The notes beneath the pieces are model-generated. The model ran no database searches, was not told the origin of the DNA, and saw only the letters and a list, made by a program, of their open reading frames with translations. Source: Pyricularia pennisetigena (taxonomy: Eukaryota; Ascomycota; Sordariomycetes; Magnaporthales; Pyriculariaceae). Taken from it: a stretch of 64,000 nucleotides of DNA. Where the stretch lies: contig NW_021940927.1 in assembly GCF_004337985.1 (NCBI RefSeq), forward strand, positions 192,266 through 256,265. The letters run 5' to 3'. Below, one piece after another: positions 19,930-29,836 of this stretch (positions within the stretch are counted from its first letter, which is position 1; each line of letters opens with the position of its first letter). Both the position numbers and the translations under genes were made by a program.

Positions 19930-20568
19930 CTGGAGCGTGCGAACTTTGAGTGCTAGGCTGCCGGCTACTGGCCTGCCAACACAAGGCGAATTTGTGATAG
20001 TAACGGAATTCTTGACAGCACTTGAAATGCTCCTACAATGCCCATGCTGGCAATATAGGGCTGCAAACTAACAGTCTTTCGGAATAACTCTTAGTATGAA
20101 ATTTGGTTCTACTTTAACCACAAGTCCCTTGTTTGGCAATTTTTGTCAACCTTGCGCAAGCCAAAATCGTCTCATAGCTGAATCACACACATTGCGCCAG
20201 GCAACCATTCGTCATTTCCACTGCCAAGGGGAGTTGCGAATGACACCCCAATCACTTATTATTCCCCATTCAAAAAAGCTAACTACGCGAATTAACGTTG
20301 CAAGACCAGCCAATCGGATTCTGCGCTTTCCCCCCACCCCCGCTTATGGAGGGCTCCTGAATGCCTGTCAAAGCTTGTACCTCCACAGAACTAACAATGT
20401 GATTTGGTACTCTGTCAAGATAGCCCTACATACAATCACGCTCTTTGAGCCCCTTATCCCAGTTAGATGGGCGTCCATCACGAGGCCCCTCTATCACCCG
20501 CGGCACGCTATCTATGTGCGGCAAAATGCGGGGTCCAGAGTCGCATGGTGATCCGTGGCGAAATAAAG
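19930..20568 (-). repeat. Degenerate dispersed repeat, copy B
   Basis: Inverted counterpart of 1415-1930; the same anchor blocks occur in the same order on the minus strand. No coding potential is recognised. Confidence 0.65.
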
Positions 20569-21340
20569 CGGAGGCTGACTATCCATGGGGTTGCATCATG
20601 AACCATTTTCTCTCCTCGAAACGCAGGTCCTGGACTGAAGGGCAGAAACCTATGGAGCTTCAGCTTGAACGAGTCCACCGCCAGCCTGGGTAAATGGAGC
20701 GGTGCTAGGAAAGTCTACGGATGATGGGAGTGAAATATTTTTAGTATATGAGCCTCTGCCAATAACAGCGATTTGTACTGTGCTCCCACTCTCGGCACTC
20801 GAAGCCTGTCATCGCATTTTGATGTGGACGGCAGTGGAAGAGGATCCATGCTAGCTCACCCTCATGTAGCTGCGGGGTAAAAGCAACGACGTACATTAGT
20901 ACCATCTCACATGCAGCACATGCACCACCATTATTACTACCCATCACAATTTTAGGCTTGAAAACGAATGGGCGCACATGTTTCCGTTAATTAACATGCC
21001 CGAATTATCACCGCAAATCAGCCTGCATAAGCGCGCGTTTTTTCGATCGCAATTGGACATACGTGGTCAGGCTGAATCTTTTTTGCGTGCAACATTGTCA
21101 CTCACGTTGGCCATGGCTGAAAGTGGCTGAACCGCAGAATTTTGGTGGGTGCGGGCACCGTGAGGTGCGGGCAGGGCGGGAGGGGGAGGTAGGGACCCGG
21201 TCACACCAGTTGGCCTAGTTGGATGAATGAGGACCAGGTCGCAGGTGTTTTTGCGGTATCACGTGTTCACACCTCGATCATTCTGGCTTGTGGGTGGATC
21301 ATGTGTCCCATATTTTGAGGGATTTAAATTTGGTTCGATT
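20569..21340. other. Intergenic with a G-rich patch
   Basis: No gene is seen. A purine/G-rich segment (about 21130-21200, GTGCGGGCA-type repeats and a GGGAGGGGGAGG run) lies upstream of the TATA box at 21341. Confidence 0.45.
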
Positions 21341-21346
21341 TATATA
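21341..21346 (+). promoter_or_regulatory. TATA box of the small ORF at 21470
   Basis: TATATA 124 bases upstream of the ATG, followed by a CT-rich leader with TCTCTCCTGTCCCC- and CACAAACACG-type sequence typical of fungal 5' leaders. Confidence 0.5.
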
Positions 21347-21469
21347 CCACCGTCGCTACTGTAAAAGATAGTTCCTACAATTTTGATTATTTTCAGTTCC
21401 CTCCCTCTCCTGTCCCCGACTTGCCTCTCACAAACACGAATCTACCATCTACTACATATTCTCGACACA

Positions 21470-21553
21470 ATGACGTCAAGCTGCCCGAACTGCCACGGGG
21501 CTGGAGGTAAAGGGGGGATAAGTTGCCCAGGTTGTGGACAACAAGGAAAATAA
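21470..21553 (+). CDS. 27-aa CxxC small protein, DnaJ-zinc-finger-like
   Basis: ATG in a good context (CGACACAATGACG) opens 27 codons with two CxxC pairs in glycine-rich surroundings: CPNCHGAGGKGG and CPGCGQQGK. This is the CxxCxGxG pattern of DnaJ cysteine-rich (zinc) domains, with two of the usual four repeats, enough to bind one zinc. A TATA box and a pyrimidine-rich leader lie upstream. The gene would be too small for routine annotation. Function is unknown; a zinc-binding micro-protein is the inference. It is only about 90 bases from the convergent end of the Ulp1-type gene. Confidence 0.5.
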   Translation: MTSSCPNCHGAGGKGGISCPGCGQQGK

Positions 21554-21642
21554 AAATAAACTTTGCAATCCCACTTGAGTATGTCTTGCCGCCAAGTCTT
21601 CACCCTGTGGCGTTTGCACAAACATTAACATTGAGATCAGGG

Positions 21643-24600
21643 TCAGCTCAGGTTCCAGCCGATACCAAGCGTCTTCTCGATCCTCTGAAGCTCCTTGAGC
21701 TTAGCTGCATCCTTCACATCCAACCGGGCCCAACCTTTGCCTTCGAACGCATTTGATGGTCCGAGCACGATGGTCATAGCAGTGCCACTTTCAATTTTGA
21801 AGTTGATTTTGGGATCGAACAATGTGCTGAAGTAGGGATATTGTTAGCCTCTTCAGCTTGATGTTATTTATGATATAGTAACGATTTTACTTACATTCCA
21901 TCTGACGATGTGGTTCCTGTGTAAGAATTAATGTCGTCTCCGAAGTTCGTGAAATGAGGCGACCCCTCCTGCCCCATTCCCGGCCAATTTGCAGTATGAG
22001 AGCCGGCAAAATACCGTACGATTGTGTCTCGTGGTAGTATGTGGAAAGCCAGACACTGGTCGTCATTTGGACCTGTGTTCTGCTTTAGATAGATAGGTTT
22101 GGGGCCTGTTGAGCGCCACCATAAGCAATGCCTAATTTCGCACACCCTTGACCCGAACCAGTAGCGTAGAAAGCTTCTCAATTGCTGCGCGTTTTCCAGA
22201 ATCGAAGCAAAGATATCTAGTCCCTCGGAGCTCCAGAAGTCTTTTTCTTTCAAGAGCAAACATTGGTCACGCGCAACGTTATCTTCCCAGTGAGAGAAAC
22301 CCATTGTGCGAAAATCCAATATATCGGCCTCGAGCTGACTTCCTGGCTGCGGGACTATGGGGGGGATGTCTGGGACATTGAAAACTCGGTCGTGCTCAAG
22401 ATCGTGTATGAAATTTACCTGCCCAAATATTGGACCCCAGCCATCTTTGGTGAATTTAACTTGGACGGGGTCTTTATTAACGATGGGTGAATATTCAGCT
22501 GCGTCTTCCACTGGAGAATCGCTGCCTTTGCTGCATTGCTGGGCTGGAGGATTGATAATCGAGAAAATTTTCATCAACGATTTTCCTTGTCTCGTGGAAT
22601 TAGTCGACGGGACGCGGTTTTGCGCTTGCCAGGGGCTCGGGATTGTGCATGCCATCTCAGGATGATCCGCCGACGGGACAGGAGACAGGAGATGTTGGGC
22701 GCCGTCCGGCGTAACGAAACTGGCTTGCTTCATTGTTGGGTTGGATAAGCAGTTAGATTGTGGAAGCTGCTGTAGGTTGGGGAGTGGAGGCAGGTGCGCT
22801 AGAGCTGTGTTGAGACGACAAAAAAGTCAATGACAAATGGACGGTGTAAAGTATTTGACGTGATTCTTACCTGATCTGAAGTCGGAAGCGGCCACCCTTG
22901 AATTAAAGTTGACGGCTTCAATGGGCCCATAAGGTACACGATGCGTACAGTAAAGTGCCTTTTGTACTTCTTCATTTAAGGTCTCGGGATTGACAGCCTG
23001 AAGTTTCTTGATCTTTTCACGTGGTAGAGCTGAAAAGGCTTCGAAAAGGGCAGCCGCAGTTGTATTCAAGGACGAAGATTGTGTATACGTATGGTGCGAC
23101 AACGGTTTGTCGCTGGCCTCTGTATTATGTTCAGCCTCTTTCGACGATGCCTGGCCCTCTCTCTTCGTGACGATATGCACTGGGGTAGATTGGGAAGTAG
23201 GCGTAGCTGGCGACGATGTCATTGACGACCCTACAAATTTAGGCGACATGGATGTCAAATATCGAGAGGATGCCGTCGATTGTGGGAAGGTTTCGGTACT
23301 TCCCCTATTCACCATAGACTAGCATTAGTAATTCTGTTGCGATTTGGAATTCCTGATTCAGAATTCCTTCTCACTCACAAGACAATGGTTACATCGTTAT
23401 TTAGCAGTAATGTTGATTCAGGCGGCATCGAGGTAGTAAACACACTGGCCATAGTCCCGTTATGGCTTATTTCGAGGTCCACAGCAGTGGCTTCGAAAGA
23501 GGCAACTGTGGCTAACGACAGGGCTTGCTTCAAAGCTTTGGGAGCTTTGAAGGCGTGGCATGCCGAGATCACATCTGCACAGGTTTCGTCATCGCCGTGC
23601 CCGGTGTTCTTAAATTTGCAATCCGGAGCAGCGGAATCGAGGCCGTATGCGAGCTCAAGTTCACGCCGTAGACGCCTGCGCCACTTGGATGCGTCGATCG
23701 TCCAGCCCAGGCTCGCCCCGCTCTCGACAGAATCGATGAACTGTTGAAGATTTTCGACGATCTGGTAGGCGAACGCAAGGCCAAAGACTCCGCAGTCCAC
23801 GCTGTTAGACTGTTGGGGGACCTTGACTTGTCTTTGGCGGACAAGTCCTTGATAACCGAGATTATTGAGATATTGTATCCATCGAGCAGAAGTATCAGAC
23901 GACAGGGGGTGCGATTCTAGGGAGTTGAGAAAACAAACAATACGATTTTGGGCCGTGTCTCCAGTGTCTGACTTATACATGACCAAGAGGTACCAGTGGT
24001 GATTCTCATAGATAGGCATCAGAACAAAGTCCGACTCCAGGGGATCCCCATACTCAGCCTTGCACGACAAGGTCGGTACAGATTGCAGGAAATGGCTGTT
24101 CAAAAAACAAAATCCATGTCGCTTGGCCAAAACATGTATGTAGGCATTTATTATGGCATCGTTGAGCCATTTGTTTTTGTCCAGTCGGTCCAAGGATAAC
24201 ATGGCATCCTTCAGCCAGGGGTTTGCCGCCAAGGTCGGTGAAGATGGAGTCGATTCAGTTGAGTTAATTGTGGCGTGACTATCCAGCCTGTGGGACCCCG
24301 AAGCTGCCGCTGATAATGGGCGAAGTGGTGTAACCAATGCGGTGGTAGGATCCCCATCATTCTCTTTTTGCTTCTTCGGTAAAGATTCGTGTGAATTGGA
24401 TCCAGGTCGTTTCCTAACGAGTTCAGGCTTCGTAGGCAAACAGGGAGCCACGGTGCATTTGACAGCGCCATCGACGCGGCAATTTGAGGTTGCCGTCAGG
24501 GTTTGGGTTATTTCGTGGTGGAACGAGGAACGCGGCGATACGGAGGGCGGCAAAAATGCCGGGTTAGGATCTGTCGAAGGTGATCGTGTTGGATTGTTCG

Positions 24601-26101
24601 TGGCTTCAACTGTAGAGCTGAAGGCAACAGTCGCAGTATGTGACGGCTCCTGCTCAATGGCGGTGTCGTCTTCTGAGCAGGCCACCTCAGGCGTTTCGAC
24701 CATACTTGATTTGGCTTCATGTGAAAACTCTTCCGGGGGGGACAATGAGGGCTCCGAATTACGAAACTTTGTTGTTGCGAGAGGTGATGACGGCAGCAGC
24801 CTATGTGAGATTGACGATAAATATGGTGCTGTCGCAGGAACTGCAGGATCAGAGATGACACAAGGCGACTCGGCAAATCGCGAGCATTGTTGGCAAGATG
24901 TCGAGGACGGCGATGATGGTGAAAAGGCAACTGGCAATCGTGAAGCATCATTGCAACCTATACTTTTCACTACCGTATGTGGTACTGAACTAAGTGTGGT
25001 TAGAGGCGTGCACTCGTGATGATTGTTATTTTCGCTTATGGATGATCGCGATGGCGAGATTTCTATCAAGCTGCTTGACGATTGCCTCGAAGTCTCGTTA
25101 GCTGTCAGACCTGGAGCGGCTGAAGACGCACTCGATGCCGGTAATGGAGTCGATGGAATGAGGGTTGACTTATTGTCCTCGGTAGGGGAAGTATGGGTTG
25201 AACACTGGCGCAGCGACGACGGCGATTCTGTCGCGAAGTCTATGGCTTCCAGAGTCGTTGGACGGGACGATAGCGATGGTGGTCCCTGGCCGGACGGGGT
25301 CGGCGCCACATTGCTGTCGCGTGCAATATCACGTTGGGCTTGAGAAGACAGCTGGGATGCCGACCGCGGGTCAGTCGGCCTCGGGAACCCATCTTGGTCG
25401 TTGTTTCCAATAATAAGCCTCGGAGAGTCGTGGAATGTTGACGAAGACAAGGATGATGCCGCAAATCTCCGTCGAACAATCAGCCCATGCTTATCGAAGC
25501 CATAGTCCTCAGATAGTTCCTTGGTCGGTTCATTGACAAACTTAACGTCCCCCTTCAAAGCACGCTTGGCATAGACCAAATCCTGGGGAAGAATCGGATT
25601 GCGAGAGTCGCTCACTTTTGACCGCCCGTCATTCCTTTGTATTCTGATCCGAATAGATGCGTTCAAGATTTCGACCACCTTTGCCCAAGGCTGACACTTG
25701 TTGTTGTACCATGCAACAGCCCGGAGATTCTCACAGTGAGCTCTGCATTGTGATACAAAGTTGTAATGAGTGACCACCTCGTTGCCCCAAGCGAGGGTAA
25801 CTTTAATGATTATGTTGAGGCGTCTCGAGCCTTCTTTTGCAACTTTGTGAAACTCATTCCACTCCTTGCAATCTCTCTCGGAAATATGTTCCTGGAACAC
25901 GAGCGAGTACAATGCAAATAAGCACTCGATCGAACGAAAACTCTGTAGTAATTCGTCCCGTTTTATTCGGCAGAGTTCAGCCCTTCGTATTTTATTGTGC
26001 TTGTCTAGCGATGACAAGAAGTTCTGATGGCTTTGAACATGGGGTTGACTGAATAGCGGGGTAACCTGCTCAAGGCTCAGCGTATGCTTTGATGGGCTCA
26101 T
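21643..26101 (-). CDS. Ulp1 (C48) cysteine-protease domain protein, 1416 aa
   Basis: My model has exons 23379-26101, 22871-23304, 21895-22804 and 21643-21826, all joining in frame (donors GTGAGT, GTAAGA, GTAAGT). The first exon alone ends in a stop six bases after its donor, and a second ATG at 23315 is only 59 nt downstream, so two separate genes of 908 and 512 residues are the alternative. Residues about 1-190 are helical; about 230-610 is Ser/Thr/Pro-rich and disordered; about 630-800 is the Ulp1 domain (DKNKWLNDAIINAYIHVLAK, His about 700 in NHHWYLLVMY, catalytic Cys about 768 in QQSNSVDCGVFGLAFAYQ). The Asp of the usual DSL motif is Asn (CFLNSLES, about 725). The C-terminal 500 residues (FTKDGWGPIFGQVNF, RYFAGSHTANWPG) match no family I know. 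Removal of SUMO or a related modifier is inferred and may be impaired. Confidence 0.72.
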
Positions 26102-26214
26102 TTCTGTGGATGTTGTTTAAGCGACTGGTTCTAAGTCAGGATGATGGGAACTGAGCCTCTGTTTGGGGCATGGAATAACTAAAATACAAAGATTACATGC
26201 TTTCTTGCAGTTTG

Positions 26215-26400
26215 CACCCCCAATGTGCTATAGAAGTATAGCAGTCAATATTTTAGCATCGCGAAACTTGCTAAATTGTGACCGTGGTACCTTCCATAAA
26301 CCTAACGTTGTTCGGGATCATCCGTTTCTGGCAAAAGATCCGCCATCTCCGCGCTTTCCCCGCCTTGATTCCCCCTTATTGGCTTGGCATTTGCTTAGAA
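26215..26400 (+). repeat. Three-copy dispersed repeat, copy 2
   Basis: Plus-strand copy of the repeat at 12575-12760 and 59690-59930; shares the TAGCAGTCA-TATTTTAGCA, AACTTGCTAAATTGTGAC and GTGGTACCTT type blocks. Confidence 0.55.
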
Positions 26401-26969
26401 TCCGGACGGGCTGAAACTTCCTGCCTTTTTAGCAAAAGCAAACACACATAATTGCCCATCCCAGGCAGCCCTCACCAATAGGAAGTAATACCGGGGCAGG
26501 GTTTTACATCCCCCTTCTTTCTTCACAAGCCTCCACTCCGGGCATTGCGCCGTCAACAACTTTGACACCATGTACGACAGGGTTTGGTGTGTACAGGCCT
26601 CGGCAGCAGACTGATATTTTAGCCGCGCTCCTGTTGGGGTCCGTCCAGCTAAAACACCCTGCGGTCTTGACTTTTACATCCGGAGCTCGTCCAGGAAACT
26701 GATGACTTTTCATTGGCTTCAACGCGTGTACCGCTGTTTGGTTTCTCACTCTTCTCTCCCCCGTATCTAGGTCACATAAATATCCAGCCTAGCAAAGCTG
26801 TAAACGAAATTATGTCCTCAGTAACTGCGATGAATATGCTTGTAAATCCCTGCAACCGTCTCTGAACAACCCTACGGTCAGTGCGAAAGAGACCTGCCAA
26901 ACGGATCTTTGTTTGAACTAGCTTAGTAGTGCTATACACTACCGGATAGGTTTACTAATATTAACTAAG
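26401..26969. other. Intergenic, no gene seen
   Basis: Only short frames without motifs; nothing recognised. Confidence 0.45.
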
Positions 26970-27225
26970 TCGGGACCCACCCTAGCGGATCACTCCCAGC
27001 CACCGAATATTCCCAGCCACCCCAATTGATATTAACGCGTTACTTGATCAATTTTTTCGCGTTTGATCCCATATTTTGGATTCTGATTTTTTAGCTAACA
27101 ATGCCGCGATATTCAGAATCTGACATCAATATCGCCCTCAGCGCTGTCGTGGCCGGCCAGTCAATCCGGAAAGCCTCGATTGAATACGGAATTCCATATA
27201 CCACCCTCCGAAGCCGATATATGTG
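26970..27225 (+). pseudogene. pogo-type transposon 5' end relic
   Basis: A possible terminal repeat region with two copies of TCCCAGCCACC (about 26995-27030) precedes an ATG at 27101 that opens MPRYSESDINIALSAVVAGQ and continues SIRKASIEYGIPYTTLRSRY before a stop. This is the N-terminal helix-turn-helix of pogo/Fot1 transposases. Everything after about 27225 is replaced by the LTR-like repeat at 27231, so the element was cut by that insertion or by deletion. Confidence 0.7.
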
Positions 27226-27230
27226 AGGAT

Positions 27231-27436
27231 TAGGCCACTAGACCTACCCTCAGAATCACCACTCCACTCACCAGCCACGCTAGGCCCAGGGCGTGCAAAG
27301 GGTCCACTCACCCCGGATTTAAAACGCGTCTCTCCAGTGCGCCGTCAATTGTAATTTCTCTCTTCTCTTCAGTTTAGAATTTTCGTCGATAGCGCCTAAT
27401 ACACTGAGGTTCTCCAATGTTTGCCTGGCCGTGACA
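27231..27436 (+). repeat. LTR-like 3' fragment, copy 2
   Basis: Counterpart of 14072-14271; ends at the same GGCCGTGACA. It abuts the truncated pogo relic. Confidence 0.55.
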
Positions 27437-29466
27437 TCTCCCAGCTTCTGTTATTGGTGCTTCCCCGGTCTCTTTACTTGAAAGAGGCACGGTTCAGATT
27501 AGTGTTCCAAAATTACGTATACTCTCATTCGCGGTACCTTTCAACGATCGCGGCACCGCTTCGAGCACGACCAGAACAAGTTAGTCTTTCCTGCGCGCAA
27601 AGTAATTGATTTTTGCTCTGCCATCGGGGACTGGGATTTGGGACTGAAGTCCCGGTCAAGCTGATCGCACATCCCTTCGACTTGCGTGACACATGATTTA
27701 CCCAATGAAGCTCGCAGAAGGCTGATGTTCCTACTCAAGGAACTCCAGGTGAAAATCATGCCGGAGGTGGAGTGTGTGATGGGAAGCAAGCACTCCACAA
27801 TAGGCGTAATGTGGAACCCAAATCGTGGCAGTTGTGGGGCAAATTAGCTAGGGCTACCAGTTTGTCGCGGATGAGACATTATCAGGCCTGTTTGTCCCTG
27901 CGCTGCAAAGCCTCGACCCCAGCACGACTTGCGGCCGGGTGAACACCCCTGCTGGAATTGCCTAGATGGCTGTCCATAAATACACGCCGGGATGGCTTTC
28001 CAAGAGAACATACATGTAGGACTAATGTAAGACTAAGTGTCAGAGGCGAAGTTGATTCTAAGGGGACCTTTCGTTACGGGCTCGTTCCTATTGGTCTTCA
28101 CCTCCACGGAGTCTTTGGAAAGTATGATTACGGGGTAGCATCCCGGGACTTACTGCACGGTACAAAGCTCTTAACCATCCTCCTGTGACCGCAGATGCAC
28201 TCATCAGGAGGCCTCCGTGATTAATTGTGCCTGTTCCAAGGATGTCGACCGGAAAGCACCAATGATAGAAGACACAAGGATTCGGGCTCGCTGCCGTAAT
28301 CTCCTACTCCTAACAGGTTGCTGCCTGGGAGGCATCTGATTCATTTGCGTATGTGATCAGAAATAGAACTGGTTGAAATTATTGACCCTTGATTTGAAGC
28401 AGGGAGGCTCAAGCAAGGAGGAATGACTAATAGCGGAAATAAACTGATTTTCGGTATATTGCCTCATTGGAAGATAAGGAATTAATATCAGAAAAAGGTG
28501 AGTTTGAAAGTCAAAACTTCATTAAGATATTTATAAAATAATACGGATGGTAACAATACAAATCTGTTTGTTTTTGGGTGTCGGCCAGGGGGTACGCAAC
28601 GTCAACCAATGGTTGGGACGATTGCACAGGTTTCATGAATTACCACGATTGCTGTCGTACTAGTGTAGAACAAAGTCGAGAAAATTCTTTCTACAGGGCG
28701 ATCTGAAAGGCTATATAACGTCAATTCCTGAAGACTGAAGCCTTAGAGTCTTCGTTCCAGCATTCATGGCGGAGACGCCTGACATCCTGCCGAAATATAT
28801 AGCCGTCCACCTCATATGGTCGCGAACCCATAAGATCCATGAAGGACCGAGGCGATCTGGTCCAGGCTGTAACGTCGGCAATGAGATCTGACGTGAAGGG
28901 AGCTGATAGAATTTGCAGAAATTTTACCGACAAGGCCGTGCCGAGTTCCGGGATAACAAGCTAGGCTGCAGGGAACGATCAGCGTTGTTAGGAGGAAAGG
29001 GCTAGGGTAGCCCAAAGACTTGGCGAAGATTTTGTATCCCTCGCAATCAAGTAGGGTCAATTGGGAAATACGTACTCAGTTACATAGGTTCCTGGACATC
29101 TTCTTCCGAAGTTCAAGCTAGCGCTCTACCAAAGTTACCAAGGTTGCAAGCACTTCAGTAGCTCGAGGTATGGGGGTCGGAAAGAGCCGATGTACGTCGC
29201 CGTTGTTCAGGTTCTCAGGGGCTCATTTGGCGGGACACTCAGTATAATTTCACAATGGATAACAAAGCCAAGCTTAGCTAAACTAGGAAATGATTAAAGT
29301 CGAGATTGCACCTGATTTATTCCCGTTTTTCTTTGCTGTTCTTTCTGACAACTCGCCCAGCATGCCACCAAATACACAGCTTCAATCTTTACGCCGCAAC
29401 CTTCCTCCATGACTATCGTTCTCGGGTCCAGGATCGAACCGTGGCTCACAGAATCATTGAGACGCA
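27437..29466. other. Intergenic, no gene recognised
   Basis: Two kilobases without a recognised gene. Overlapping minus-strand frames at 28721-29060 (82 and 70 codons) lack family motifs and splice signals that would join them convincingly. Confidence 0.4.
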
Positions 29467-29691
29467 TCAAACCTGAAACGCCTCATCGTTTTCCTGCCTC
29501 GACTTTTTCCCTCCCACGTTGTTCTTCATGCACTCCGTGCATTCACTTGTGCTGTACGTAGCATCATTTTTCCAGGAGGGACAGATGCCAGTCTCAATTG
29601 CAGTTTGACACTTTTCCGGTGCGTCATCTTCTTGATGACCACAGGCGTAAACTGTGCAAGGAAACGTGCACATTTTCTGATAGGGTGCCAT
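29467..29691 (-). CDS. Small Cys-rich protein with ACGH motif, 74 aa
   Basis: The start MAPYQKMCTFPCTVYACGHQ is followed by EKCQTAIETGICPSW and CTECMKNN. Nine cysteines with the N-terminal C-x8-C-G-H pattern resemble a family of short conserved fungal proteins that begin with a tyrosine-rich stretch ending in ACGH; a metal-binding fold is plausible. No signal peptide is seen, so it is not an obvious secreted effector. Only about 50-150 bases separate its start from the 5' end of the LINE on the opposite strand, so insertion of the LINE may have altered its promoter. Confidence 0.5.
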   Translation of the reverse strand: MAPYQKMCTFPCTVYACGHQEDDAPEKCQTAIETGICPSWKNDATYSTSECTECMKNNVGGKKSRQENDEAFQV

Positions 29692-29836
29692 TTGCGTTTA
29701 TTACGTCGCCTACCTCTAGCACCGCAAGCATCCTCCACCATTCATGGGTCAGACCCACCTTTGTTAGCGATTCACACCCAAACACACCAATAAGCTTAAC
29801 AGCTGAAGAATTTTCGCCCTCCGGGCGCCGGTCGTC

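Noticed and set aside
21643..22804. Possible 2-oxoglutarate dioxygenase (a faint PGSH-like FAGSH motif in RYFAGSHTANWPG)
   Set aside because: No HxD iron-binding motif at the expected distance; the resemblance is too weak to name.
24342..25019. 225-codon frame antisense to the Ulp1-type gene
   Set aside because: Shadow of the Ser/Thr-rich region, where biased codons keep the opposite strand open.
28721..29060. Two overlapping minus-strand frames of 82 and 70 codons
   Set aside because: No consistent splice sites, homology or start context.
29400..29470. Possible tRNA B-box (GGTTCGATCC on the minus strand)
   Set aside because: No A-box at the right distance and no acceptor-stem pairing.
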